Of a stretch of 64,000 nucleotides of DNA, positions 15,351-24,115 are shown piece by piece. This DNA is from Ardenticatenales bacterium (GTDB lineage Bacteria > Chloroflexota > Anaerolineae > Promineifilales > Promineifilaceae). Positions within the stretch are counted from its first letter, which is position 1; each line of letters begins with the position of its first letter. The stretch lies in assembly GCA_020634575.1 (NCBI GenBank), contig JACKBM010000010.1:1-64000 (forward strand), read 5' to 3'. The translations under genes were made by a program, and so were the position numbers. The notes beneath the pieces are model-generated. The model did not search any database, was not told where the DNA came from, and saw nothing but the letters and a program-made list of their open reading frames with translations.

Positions 15351-17381
15351 CTACGGGTTTGCCGGTAGCGGCAAGGCGTCCCGGCCATCATCCAGCAAAA
15401 TGCGCTGGCCATCCATTGGATCATAAAGGCCTATGTTTAACGTCGCACCGCCGGCAAAGTTCTCCAATTGATGCACCTGCTGGAAAACATCGCCGGGCTG
15501 CAGCGTGACCGGATCCACCCACAACCCATCGTCACCGCGCAGAAAGGCGCCATTCTCGTCCAGCAATTGGGCGAAAACGGCCAGGCGCGGTCCACCATAA
15601 ACATCAGGCGGCGGCGGCTTGCTGACGATGGGTATGGGCGGCAGGACCAGTTCGGCCCGTAGCCGCCAGGTTAACTCAACCAGTCCGGTTGCCGGATCCG
15701 CCGCCACAGCTACCAGGCAAAGGTTGTTGACAAAACAGGCTAATTCACCGGCCGGTACCGCCGTCTCGATCTGACCGAGCTGGTAGCCACCCACCTGCGC
15801 CAACGGTGCGCCAAAGAACGCATCGTCGTAGCGGGCCACATTGGGATAACCATGAAAGGCGCCGGCGGGTTCGCCGGCCAGCGCCAGCAGCACAGCCCGC
15901 TGCGGATTATACCAGCGAGGCCGGACATCCGGTCGCCCGGCATCTGCCAGCGCCGTCGCCAGCGCCAGCCGATCCCAGGGGCCAGACAGCAGCCCGGCGA
16001 TCGCGATGTCCGTCAACTCCGGCCGGTCCGCCAACACTTCCGCTACCGCCACCTGCTCCGCATGAAACAGAAACCGCGTCTGCCCCTGATTGGGCCATGT
16101 CACAAAATAATCAGGCAAATCACGGCTCGCCAGCAGTGCAATTAGGATGAGGCCGAGGGCTGCGGGGAGGCTGTTGGCTGTTAGCTGATAGCTGTTAGTG
16201 GACCGCACGCGGACAGCATCCCTTACTGACCGCTGACCGCTGATGGCTGACCGCCTCCCCCTAACAGCTAACAGCTGAAAGCTAACAGCCAACACCAAAT
16301 AAGTCACCGGCTGGCTGATAATCGTATGCCCTAAACTCGCCGGCGGGATGCTGATGAAACCGGGGATCAGACCGGTGAACCACCAGCCGAGGATAAAAAC
16401 GAACCGATGTTCGTCCTTATATTCACCCGCCTCTGACCTCTGGTAGAAGCGCTGATACCAGCTATGCAGCACAAGAGCCAGCAACAGGGCAACACCCAGC
16501 CAGAAAAGGGCTGCCGGCAGCGGACCAAAGACCGGCCGGTCCGGGATGTTATACAAATATTCGCCATCGCCGCGGCTATGAAACATGCTCAGGGTGACCA
16601 GTACATGCTCTTTGAGCGGCGCCCAATCCCCGGCCTGCGCTGCCGTCAGCGGCACGGCCAGTTCCCCCACCCGCGCATCGGCGCCGGTCGCTGCCTGGGC
16701 GCGTAGGCTCAGCAACAACGGGATGGCGACCAGCCCGGTTGTCACAAACAGCAGCCCCAGCCCACGCCAGACACGCCGGAACAGGTTACGCTGAAACAGC
16801 GCCAGGTAGAGGGCAAAGGCCAGGATAATGACCGGCACGCCGCGCGCCGCAAAGTAAGTGTAAAACCCCAATCCCTGAAATAGTCCGGCCAGAACGAACG
16901 GCCAGTAGCGGCCCCGCCGATCATCCAGCCCACGCCACAAGAAGAGGAAAGTCAGCAACATAAAAAACGGCATGCTGATGTGGCGCTGGTTGTCGCGCGA
17001 GTACAGCAACGACCAGAAGCTGACCGCCAGCCCGGCCGCCGCGATCAATCCGGCATGGCGGCCCAGGAGCCGTCGCCCCAGCAAATAGGTCAATGGCACC
17101 GCCAGCGTGCCGAATATCGCCCCCACCAGCCGCAGCCCGAGCACAGTGTGGCCGAACAGCCCGATGGTGATGGCGACCAGCGCATGAAAGAGCGCTTCGT
17201 GGCCGCTGGCATCCGTGTAGTAAACGCGCAGATCCCCATCCAGCACCCGCTGCGAGATGACAAAGGCATTGCTGAGCTCATCGTCGCTGAAGCCTGGCGG
17301 CACCTGGTCCAGCGCCAGCACCCGCAGCCCAAACGCCAGTAGCGTGATGGCCAGGATCAGCCAACGGCTTGACTTGATCAT
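15351..17381 (-). CDS. Membrane glycosyltransferase, GT39/GT-C type, carrying an in-frame repeat element
   Basis: A 676-residue protein. The N-terminal helix is followed by QVPPGFSDDELSNAF, with the acidic DDE external-loop site of GT-C enzymes, then about ten helices and an extracytoplasmic tail from about 430. Residues of roughly 363-404 are encoded by a palindromic heptamer-type repeat (16171-16294). One arm reads LAVSFQLLAV and blends into a membrane helix; the other reads STNSYQLTANSL. The unit variants used avoid the stop that perfect heptamers would create in every frame. The gene overlaps the upstream glycosyltransferase by four bases (ATGA), so the two are co-translated. Confidence 0.85.
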   Translation of the reverse strand: MIKSSRWLILAITLLAFGLRVLALDQVPPGFSDDELSNAFVISQRVLDGDLRVYYTDASGHEALFHALVAITIGLFGHTVLGLRLVGAIFGTLAVPLTYLLGRRLLGRHAGLIAAAGLAVSFWSLLYSRDNQRHISMPFFMLLTFLFLWRGLDDRRGRYWPFVLAGLFQGLGFYTYFAARGVPVIILAFALYLALFQRNLFRRVWRGLGLLFVTTGLVAIPLLLSLRAQAATGADARVGELAVPLTAAQAGDWAPLKEHVLVTLSMFHSRGDGEYLYNIPDRPVFGPLPAALFWLGVALLLALVLHSWYQRFYQRSEAGEYKDEHRFVFILGWWFTGLIPGFISIPPASLGHTIISQPVTYLVLAVSFQLLAVRGRRSAISGQRSVRDAVRVRSTNSYQLTANSLPAALGLILIALLASRDLPDYFVTWPNQGQTRFLFHAEQVAVAEVLADRPELTDIAIAGLLSGPWDRLALATALADAGRPDVRPRWYNPQRAVLLALAGEPAGAFHGYPNVARYDDAFFGAPLAQVGGYQLGQIETAVPAGELACFVNNLCLVAVAADPATGLVELTWRLRAELVLPPIPIVSKPPPPDVYGGPRLAVFAQLLDENGAFLRGDDGLWVDPVTLQPGDVFQQVHQLENFAGGATLNIGLYDPMDGQRILLDDGRDALPLPANP
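16171..16294. repeat. Heptamer-family palindromic repeat inside a coding sequence
   Basis: The left arm CTGTTGGCTGTTAGCTGATA and the right arm ending AGCTAACAGCCAAC are complementary members of the same repeat family found between genes elsewhere in the window. The core contains further GCTGACCGCTGATGGCTGAC units. The reading frame of the glycosyltransferase on the minus strand stays open throughout. Confidence 0.9.
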
Positions 17382-19363
17382 GGCGCTACCTCCAACTCAG
17401 TCACGATCAGGCTGTCGTTTAGCGTTGCTCCAGCCAGGCTCACGGGCAGCCGGATGCTGCCCTGCTGGCAATCTGCCGGGCAATAGTAGAAGCCGCTGCG
17501 TAGCTGGTAGCGACCGGCCGGTAAATCCCCCGGCAAAACCAGCTCATGCAATTGATAAAAAACCTCGCCCCGCTGCCAGCCGGCGCTGGGCACGCCCAGT
17601 AAATCCTGCTGCGCCAGCGGGATCCCGTCCGGCCCGGTCAGGTGGGTGAACAGCACCCAATCTTCGGCCGGCGGCTCGACGACCTGCCAGCCGGTCAGGA
17701 AGGGGACAACCTCACCGGGCGCGACCCGGTCAGTGGCCAGCCAATAACCGAGAAGCTGAACGGCATCGCCAAATTGGTAGGCGGCCTCGGCTGGTTGCCA
17801 GTCAGCGGGGATCGATTGGATGGCGCTGGCCTCGTAGCGGCGGATTGGCCGGTCCAGGTCCGAGGCGCGGGTGGGTATTTCGCCGCTGGGGCCACCGGGC
17901 ACAAAGAGGCCGATCAAGACCGGATGCAGCGGCGCCAGCCCGGCTGTGAGCAGCGGTGCGCCGGGTGCGGGCAGGACCAGGCTGTGGCGGCCATCAAACC
18001 AGAAATGGCGACCGGGATCCTCAGCCAGGATCAGAGCCGCCACCGCCTGGGCATGGAAAGGGCCGGGCTGCGCCGTGGAGATGGCCGCGCCCCGCTCGCC
18101 GGTAGCGGCCAACTCTTCGAGCATTGCGACGAGGGTGCTTTCGTATTGCAGGCGTACTTCCGGCCGGTTGGCCCAGTCGCCAAAATAAGCCTGGCTGCTG
18201 CCGGCGGCCAGCAATAAAAAGCCGCCGCCGATCAGCCAGGGTTGCCACCGTTCGCTGCCCGGCCAACGTGCACCCAGCCAGCGCCGGCCGGCCGCCAGGG
18301 CCAGCGCCGGGAACAGATAGAGGACTGGCAGCAGGCCAATCGCCTGGGTCGTGGCCAGCTCGGGACCGGTGATGGCCGCCGGGGCGAAGCCGATGACCAG
18401 CAGCCCCAGCGCCAGGAGTGCCCCGGCGCCATAGCGCTGGTCGCGCCGCCAGAAATACCAGAAGGCCAGCAAGAGGCCCACGACGAAAAGCAGGCTGGCC
18501 GTTGGTCCCAGCCAGGGCCGGCCGGCGAGGTTGTAGCGCCAGACGCCATCGCCTGCCAAAGAAAAAAGCGCCAGACTGCCACGCAGATTCTGCCAGAGCA
18601 AGCTGAAATCCCCCTGCCCGGCGGCGCGCAGGGGCGCGCTGAGCTGGTCCAGACGTGCTTCGGCGGCCGGGTTGAGCTGGAGGTAACGCCAGAGGGGCCA
18701 GCCGATGAGGCCGGCGGGCAATAATGTCAGCAGCAGTTGGTTGAGGCCGGGCCGTCCTTCAGTTCGGGTCAGCAGCCAGTAGCCGGTCAGCAGCGGGAAG
18801 AGCAGCCAGAGGGCGCGGGCTGGGATGTAGCTGTAGAAAGAGAGCCCCAGGCAGATGCCGGCGGCGAGGGTGGCGGGCCAGCGGGACCGGCCGGTCCCCC
18901 CCAGGTAAAAAAACAGCGCCAGACCGAACAGCGCCGGCAAGGTGATGGTGCGCAGCATATGGCGGCTGACCATCAGCGGCCAGAAGCCGAACGCCAGCCC
19001 GGCGCAGCTCCACAACGCGATGCGCCTGTCGAATAATTTACGAGTCCAACCGTAGGTTGCGGCCAGGAAGATGAGGCTGAAAAAGACGCTGGTCAACCGG
19101 CCGGCCAGCGCCCGCCGGCCGATGGCCGCCATCATCAGCGCGGTCGCGTAATCGTACAGCGGTTCGCGGCCGTTGGCTGTGGTGAGATAAAGCGGGCGCG
19201 CCCCTTCCCGGATGCGCCAGGCGTCCAGGCCGTGGTCGGCTTCGTCATGGGTGAGCCCGGGAGGAACATCGTCCAATTTGTACAGCCGCAGGCTGGCGGC
19301 TGCCAGCAGAATGAGCAGCAGCCACCATAGCTGGCGGGACGAATCAGTTCCAGAGGTCAGCAT
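17378..19363 (-). CDS. Membrane glycosyltransferase, GT39/GT-C type
   Basis: A GT-C protein of 661 residues from ATG 19363, or 704 from the upstream ATG at 19492. The first helix is followed by VPPGLTHDEADHGLDAWRI; HDE is the catalytic external-loop motif. About ten helices are followed by an extracytoplasmic beta-rich tail (DWVLFTHLTGPDGIPLAQQD) like that of the neighbouring glycosyltransferase. I prefer 19363 because the extra 43 residues are not membrane-like and the homologues begin just before the first helix; neither start has a clear ribosome-binding site. It heads a minus-strand cluster of three such enzymes, suggesting a cell-surface glycan or lipoglycan assembly role. Confidence 0.82.
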   Translation of the reverse strand: MLTSGTDSSRQLWWLLLILLAAASLRLYKLDDVPPGLTHDEADHGLDAWRIREGARPLYLTTANGREPLYDYATALMMAAIGRRALAGRLTSVFFSLIFLAATYGWTRKLFDRRIALWSCAGLAFGFWPLMVSRHMLRTITLPALFGLALFFYLGGTGRSRWPATLAAGICLGLSFYSYIPARALWLLFPLLTGYWLLTRTEGRPGLNQLLLTLLPAGLIGWPLWRYLQLNPAAEARLDQLSAPLRAAGQGDFSLLWQNLRGSLALFSLAGDGVWRYNLAGRPWLGPTASLLFVVGLLLAFWYFWRRDQRYGAGALLALGLLVIGFAPAAITGPELATTQAIGLLPVLYLFPALALAAGRRWLGARWPGSERWQPWLIGGGFLLLAAGSSQAYFGDWANRPEVRLQYESTLVAMLEELAATGERGAAISTAQPGPFHAQAVAALILAEDPGRHFWFDGRHSLVLPAPGAPLLTAGLAPLHPVLIGLFVPGGPSGEIPTRASDLDRPIRRYEASAIQSIPADWQPAEAAYQFGDAVQLLGYWLATDRVAPGEVVPFLTGWQVVEPPAEDWVLFTHLTGPDGIPLAQQDLLGVPSAGWQRGEVFYQLHELVLPGDLPAGRYQLRSGFYYCPADCQQGSIRLPVSLAGATLNDSLIVTELEVAP

Positions 19364-19541
19364 AGCCAGCGAATGATAATGGCAGGCCGGGCTGCGGGCA
19401 ACCTCTCCTGCCCCACGCTCGGTCGACGCTAAGCCAGTGACCGCGGCCGGGATCTGGTGCCGATCTGCGGCCAGCTTCATGCCATTTGTCATATTGCATT
19501 ATCCGCGCGATAGTGTAATTTGGAGCAAATGTATAGATTTG

Positions 19542-19570
19542 TTGATAATTTGACAGATTTATATATAAAT
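19542..19570 (+). promoter_or_regulatory. Candidate heme-operon promoter with AT-rich palindrome
   Basis: The 115 bases before the radical SAM gene are strikingly AT-rich compared with the surroundings. TTGATA (19542-19547) and TATAAA (19564-19569) are 16 bases apart. The -10 lies in the perfect 14-bp palindrome ATTTATATATAAAT (19557-19570), which could be an operator. A second -35-like TTGACA lies at 19550-19555. Confidence 0.55.
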
Positions 19571-19608
19571 TGTGTGGATACTTGCATCTGTAGCGAGGAT
19601 TTTTCGTC

Positions 19609-20763
19609 ATGAAACTTGACCAATACCCGGCCCCCAGGCTGGTTTTTTGGGAAACAACGGCCGGCTGCAACCTGGCCTGCATCCATTGCCGCCGCATCAC
19701 CGTCGCTGATCAACTCACACCGCAGGACCTCAACACGGCTGAGGCCATGGCCCTGGTTGATGACATCGCCGCCATGGGGCGGTCGATTTTTGTTCTGTCT
19801 GGTGGGGAGCCACTGTTCCGGCCGGATATCTTCGAGATCGCCGCTCATGCCAGCGACGCCGGGCTGATTGTGGCCCTGGCGACCAACGGTACATTAATTG
19901 ACGCTGAAGTAGCGGCCAAAATCAAACAAGCCGGTATCAAGCGAGTGAGTATTAGCTTTGACGGTGCCGACGCCCCGACCCATGACATTTTCCGGGGGCA
20001 GGGGGCTTTTGACCTGGCCCTGGCCGGCATTCAGCATCTGCGTGACGCCGGCATTCCTTTCCAGATCAATACAACCGTCGCCACCCACAACGTTCACCAG
20101 ATGCCGGAAACGCTGGCCCTGGCCCGGAGCCTGGGCGCGGTGGCCCTCCATCTCTTCCTGCTTGTGCCCGTTGGCTGCGGGGTGGAGATCGCCGAAGACA
20201 AACAGATCTCCGCTGCCGAATATGAGGACGTGCTGAACTGGATGTATGACGCCGAGATGGCTGGTGACATCGAACTGAAGGCGACTTGCGCACCCCATTA
20301 TTTCCGCATCAGCCGGCAGCGTCAGGTTGAGGAACGGCGTGAGGGCATCTTCCGCGAGCGGCCCGCCAGTATGCACCGGCAGAAACATGCGGGTGGGCAC
20401 CCTGGCGGCCATCCCGGCGGGCATGCCAACGCCATGAATGCGATGACCAAGGGTTGCCTGGCTGGCACTGGTGTCGCCTTTGTCAGCCATCGCGGCGAGA
20501 TATTTCCCTGCGGCTACCTGCCGCTTGAGGCAGGCCACATCCGGCAGCAATCTTTTGGCGACATCTGGCAAGAGTCGCCGCTCTTTGCTTCGCTGCGCGA
20601 CCCGGAACAGCTGGGCGGCGCCTGCGGCGTTTGCGAGTTCAAAATGGTTTGTAGCGGCTGCCGGGCCCGGGCCTATGGCATGACCGGTGATTACCTCGGC
20701 GAAGAGCCTTTTTGCACCTACGTGCCACGGTCGCTGCGGCCGGCCGATGAGGCCCTGGTATGA
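19609..20763 (+). CDS. AhbD/NirJ-like radical SAM-SPASM protein, first gene of heme cluster
   Basis: A 384-residue protein. The radical SAM site CNLACIHC is near residue 20 and FVLSGGEPLFRPD follows. The C-terminal SPASM domain supplies Cys residues for auxiliary Fe-S clusters (GEIFPCGYLPLEAG, then CGVCEFKMVCSGCRARAYG). This resembles AhbD (heme b synthase of the siroheme route) and NirJ, and the related radical SAM proteins in heme gene clusters. A His/Gly insertion (GGHPGGHPGGHAN, about 260-275) may bind metal. Because the cluster also encodes ChdC, the role could be an alternative, oxygen-independent decarboxylation or another porphyrin modification. Its stop overlaps the next start (ATGA). 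Confidence 0.8.
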   Translation: MKLDQYPAPRLVFWETTAGCNLACIHCRRITVADQLTPQDLNTAEAMALVDDIAAMGRSIFVLSGGEPLFRPDIFEIAAHASDAGLIVALATNGTLIDAEVAAKIKQAGIKRVSISFDGADAPTHDIFRGQGAFDLALAGIQHLRDAGIPFQINTTVATHNVHQMPETLALARSLGAVALHLFLLVPVGCGVEIAEDKQISAAEYEDVLNWMYDAEMAGDIELKATCAPHYFRISRQRQVEERREGIFRERPASMHRQKHAGGHPGGHPGGHANAMNAMTKGCLAGTGVAFVSHRGEIFPCGYLPLEAGHIRQQSFGDIWQESPLFASLRDPEQLGGACGVCEFKMVCSGCRARAYGMTGDYLGEEPFCTYVPRSLRPADEALV

Positions 20764-22220
20764 CGATGACAGAGGCGATGTTTGATGTGGCCATTGTTGG
20801 CGGCGGCATTAGTGGCCTGGCCGCTGCCCACGCCTTGCAGACGGCGGAATCACCCCTGAACTATGTGGTCCTCGAGGGCAGCGACCGCTGGGGTGGCAAA
20901 ATCCAGACGGAGCGGCTGGGGCTGGCCGGTACCGACCCCTTCATCCTTGAAGCCGGCCCTGACTCTTTCATCACGCAAAAACCGTGGGCATTGCAACTGG
21001 CGCGCCAGCTCGGCATGAGCGAGCAGCTCCTGCCAACCAACGACGAGCGACGCCAGACCTTTGTGCTGAACCGGGGCCGGCCGGTGCCGCTGCCGGATGG
21101 CGTTATGCTCATCGTGCCCACGAAGTTCCGTCCTTTCCTGTTTTCGCCCCTGATTTCGTTGCCCGGCAAACTGCGCATGGGGTTGGATTGGTTTATCAAG
21201 CCCAAAACCGATGGCGCGGATGAGACGCTGGCCGATTTTATCCGCCGGCGGCTGGGGAACGAGGCGCTGGACAAGATCGCTGAGCCCTTGCTCGCCGGCA
21301 TCTACAATGCTGAAGCCGAGAAGCAGAGCATTCTGGCGACCTTTCCCCGCTTTCGCGACATCGAGACAAAGCATGGCAGCCTGATCCGCGGCATGTTGGC
21401 GGCGATGAAGAACCGGCCGGCCAAACCAGCCAGCGGCGGCCCCAGGCCGCCCTCCGCGTTTATCTCTTTCCGCGGCGGGATGACGGAGCTGGTCACCAGG
21501 CTACTGGCCGAGCTGACCGGCGACCTGCGGCTCAATGCACCGGTGGCTGGACTGGACCGGGAGCGGGAAGGTTACCGCCTTACCCTGGCCAATGGCGAGC
21601 AGATCAGCGCCAGAAGTGTCATCCTGGCGGTGCCGGCGTACCGGGCAGCCACGCTGTTGCGGCCTCATGCGCCGGAGGCGGCGACCAGGCTGGACGAGAT
21701 TCGCTATGTCAGCACCGGCACCGTCTCCCTGGCTTTCCGCGCAGATGAGATTGGTCACCCGCTCAATGGGTTTGGCATCGTCATCCCGCGCAGCGAGAAG
21801 CGGCGCATCAACGCCATCACCTGGACCTCGACCAAATTTGACAACCGGGCCCCGGCCGATCATCGGCTCCTGCGTGTCTTTTTTGGCGGCTCGCGCACGC
21901 CGGAAATGATGGCGCTGGACGATGATGAGCTGCTGGCGACAGTGCGCCGGGAATTGCGTGAGATCATGGGCATCACTGCCGAGCCAGTCCTGCACCGGAT
22001 TTATCGTTGGATTAACGGCAATCCCCAATACGATGTCGGCCATCTGGAGCGGGTAGCCCGGATTGAGGCGGCGCTGCCGCCGGCGCTTTTCCTGACAGGT
22101 AGCCCCTATCGTGGCATCGGCGTGCCTGACTGCGTCCGCCAGGGTGGCGAGGCGGCGGCACAAGCTATCGACCATTTGAAAGAGAACCAGGGCGCAATGG
22201 AGGCGGGGCTACGTGTCTGA
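20760..22220 (+). CDS. cgoX: Coproporphyrinogen III / protoporphyrinogen IX oxidase (HemY/CgoX type)
   Basis: A 486-residue FAD flavoprotein. The dinucleotide-binding motif VAIVGGGISGLAAAHAL and downstream RWGGKIQTE are at the N-terminus, and the C-terminal FAD segment SPYRGIGVPDCVRQGGEAA is the usual family end. HemY-type enzymes use oxygen to aromatise porphyrinogens. With chdC and cpfC in the same cluster the likely substrate is coproporphyrinogen III, giving coproporphyrin III. It starts in a four-base overlap with the radical SAM gene; ATG 20766 and 20778 are alternative starts. Confidence 0.9.
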   Translation: MTMTEAMFDVAIVGGGISGLAAAHALQTAESPLNYVVLEGSDRWGGKIQTERLGLAGTDPFILEAGPDSFITQKPWALQLARQLGMSEQLLPTNDERRQTFVLNRGRPVPLPDGVMLIVPTKFRPFLFSPLISLPGKLRMGLDWFIKPKTDGADETLADFIRRRLGNEALDKIAEPLLAGIYNAEAEKQSILATFPRFRDIETKHGSLIRGMLAAMKNRPAKPASGGPRPPSAFISFRGGMTELVTRLLAELTGDLRLNAPVAGLDREREGYRLTLANGEQISARSVILAVPAYRAATLLRPHAPEAATRLDEIRYVSTGTVSLAFRADEIGHPLNGFGIVIPRSEKRRINAITWTSTKFDNRAPADHRLLRVFFGGSRTPEMMALDDDELLATVRRELREIMGITAEPVLHRIYRWINGNPQYDVGHLERVARIEAALPPALFLTGSPYRGIGVPDCVRQGGEAAAQAIDHLKENQGAMEAGLRV

Positions 22221-22866
22221 GGCAAATCCGGCGGCAGAACAGTGGCTGTCCGTCAGCGCAGCAGCGCGGCGTCTCAATGTGCATGCCAATACGCTGCGGC
22301 GCTGGGCGGATGATGGGCAGATCGCGTTTGTGATGACGCCTGGCGGGCATCGCCGCTTTGCCCTGACTGAGCTGCAGCGGTTTGTAAGCCGGCAGCAGAA
22401 TGGCCACCGGCCGGTAACCAACAAAAAAGAATGGGTCGAGACAGCCGTGACCGCCACGCGCCAGGAACTGGCCGGTCGCCGGGACGAACCCTGGCTCCGC
22501 GACAACGACGGCACTCGTGAGCAGCATCGCCAGCTGGGGCGCCAGCTCATGGGGCTGGTCATGCAATACCTGGCTGCCAGCGATGAAGAAGCGGCCGCTT
22601 TGCTGGCGGAAGCGGGGCAGATGGGCCGGCGCTACGGCCAGATGGCCCGGCAGAGCCGGCTGCCGCTGGCGGAGACATTGTCAGCCGCCGCCTTTTTTCG
22701 CGACACGCTGATTGAGGCGGTGTTGCAGCTGCCGGAACATGTCCAGCTTTCGCCGGAAGCCACCGCCCGGCTGATGCGCAAAATCAACGATTTGCTGAAT
22801 GAAGTTCAGCTAACGATTGCTGAGGAGTACGATGCCTTCATCGAAGACATTCTGTCTCGGAATTAG
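22213..22866 (+). CDS. MerR-type HTH regulator embedded in heme operon
   Basis: A 217-residue protein. The N-terminal winged helix (LSVSAAARRLNVHANTLRRW, then TPGGHRRFALTELQRFV) is of the MerR/excisionase kind. The C-terminal part (about 95-215) is an all-helical domain resembling small sensory helical domains such as RsbR N-terminal types; no Cys metal site of the classical MerR kind is visible. Translation starts with GTG 22213, overlapping the cgoX stop, and its 3' end overlaps hemA by 35 bases. Tight embedding suggests it senses heme, a porphyrin or a precursor and controls the cluster; that is inference. Confidence 0.8.
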   Translation: MSEANPAAEQWLSVSAAARRLNVHANTLRRWADDGQIAFVMTPGGHRRFALTELQRFVSRQQNGHRPVTNKKEWVETAVTATRQELAGRRDEPWLRDNDGTREQHRQLGRQLMGLVMQYLAASDEEAAALLAEAGQMGRRYGQMARQSRLPLAETLSAAAFFRDTLIEAVLQLPEHVQLSPEATARLMRKINDLLNEVQLTIAEEYDAFIEDILSRN

Positions 22867-24112
22867 CCATCACAACACGCCGGTTGCCCTGCGCGAGGCG
22901 TTGAGCAGCCAGCCGGAGGCGTTGGCGCAGGTGTTGGTGGACCGGCCGGATCTGGCGGACGCGGTAGCCGAATGGGCGGTCGTCTCGACCTGTAATCGTT
23001 TTGAGCTGTATGCCCAGCTGGCCCCGGAAGTGAGCCAGGGTGAGCAGCTTCTGTTGTCATGGCTGGCGCTGAGCCGGGGTCTGCCGGCAGAACAACTGCG
23101 CCCCCATTATGCCAGCCACCGGGCTGAGGCTGTGGCCCGCCACCTGTTGCAGGTAGCCGCCGGTCTGGATTCGCAGGTGCTGGGCGAGCCCCAGATTTTG
23201 GGTCAGGTCGCGGCTGCCTTTGCGGCAGCCCGGGAAGAGAAGACGACCGGACCTTATCTGACGGCTCTCTTCCAGGCGGCGATCCGGGCCGGCAAGCGGG
23301 CGCGGACGGAGACGGCGATCAGCCGCCGGCCGGCCAGCATCAGCTCGGTGGCGGTTTCACATATCGAAGCCAGTAATGGACCGCTGGCGGCGCAAAACAT
23401 CCTGGTTATTGGGGCGGGGGAGATGGCTGAGCTGGCGGTCAACAGCCTGCGCAAGCGGGGCGCCAGCCAGATAGCCCTGGTCAACCGGACCCGTGAACGC
23501 GCCCTGGACTTGCTGGGGGATGGCGCCGGCTGCGTCTACCGGCTGGACCAGATCCACGAGGCGCTTGTGGCTGCGGACGCCGTCATCAGCGCCACCGGTG
23601 CGCCCCATCTCATCCTGACCGAAGAATTGATCGCCTCTGTACAGACCGCACGGGCTGGCCGGCCGCTACTGCTCGTTGATATCGCCTTGCCCCGCGATAT
23701 TGATCCGGCTGTTCGCGAACTGGCCGGCGTCAACCTGATCAACCTGGACACGCTGCATGACAGTCTGGAAGAAGCGCGGCAGGCGCGGGCCCAGGAAGTG
23801 CCGGGCGTCAAACAGATTGTCCGGGAAGAGCTGGCGACCTGGCGGCAGCAGGTGCGGCAGCTGCAGATCCGGCCGGTCATCCGCGAGTTGCGCCAGAAGG
23901 CGGAGGTCATCCGCGAAAACCAGGTAGAGCGGACGCTGAAATTCCTCGGCGACGTCGATCCGGCCACCCGCGACCAGATCCGCCATCTGTCTCAGGCGCT
24001 GGTGAATCAATTGCTCCATGAACCCACGAACAAGCTGCGCGAAGAAGCGGTCAACGGCGCCACGCCAGAACTGGCCAGCGCAGTGCGCGAGCTGTTCAAC
24101 CTCGAAGCCTAG
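22832..24112 (+). CDS. hemA: Glutamyl-tRNA reductase
   Basis: A 426-residue protein catalysing NADPH-dependent reduction of glutamyl-tRNA to glutamate-1-semialdehyde, the first step of the C5 route. Motifs: GISHHNTPVALRE at the start, catalytic Cys in VSTCNRFELYA, GLDSQVLGEPQILGQV, NADPH fold NILVIGAGEMAELAV and a C-terminal helical dimerisation domain. The start ATG 22832 has GAGGAG just upstream and gives the expected N-terminus. The 35-base overlap with the regulator gene is unusually long. Partner enzyme HemL is encoded at the end of the cluster. Confidence 0.95.
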   Translation: MPSSKTFCLGISHHNTPVALREALSSQPEALAQVLVDRPDLADAVAEWAVVSTCNRFELYAQLAPEVSQGEQLLLSWLALSRGLPAEQLRPHYASHRAEAVARHLLQVAAGLDSQVLGEPQILGQVAAAFAAAREEKTTGPYLTALFQAAIRAGKRARTETAISRRPASISSVAVSHIEASNGPLAAQNILVIGAGEMAELAVNSLRKRGASQIALVNRTRERALDLLGDGAGCVYRLDQIHEALVAADAVISATGAPHLILTEELIASVQTARAGRPLLLVDIALPRDIDPAVRELAGVNLINLDTLHDSLEEARQARAQEVPGVKQIVREELATWRQQVRQLQIRPVIRELRQKAEVIRENQVERTLKFLGDVDPATRDQIRHLSQALVNQLLHEPTNKLREEAVNGATPELASAVRELFNLEA

Positions 24113-24115
24113 CCT

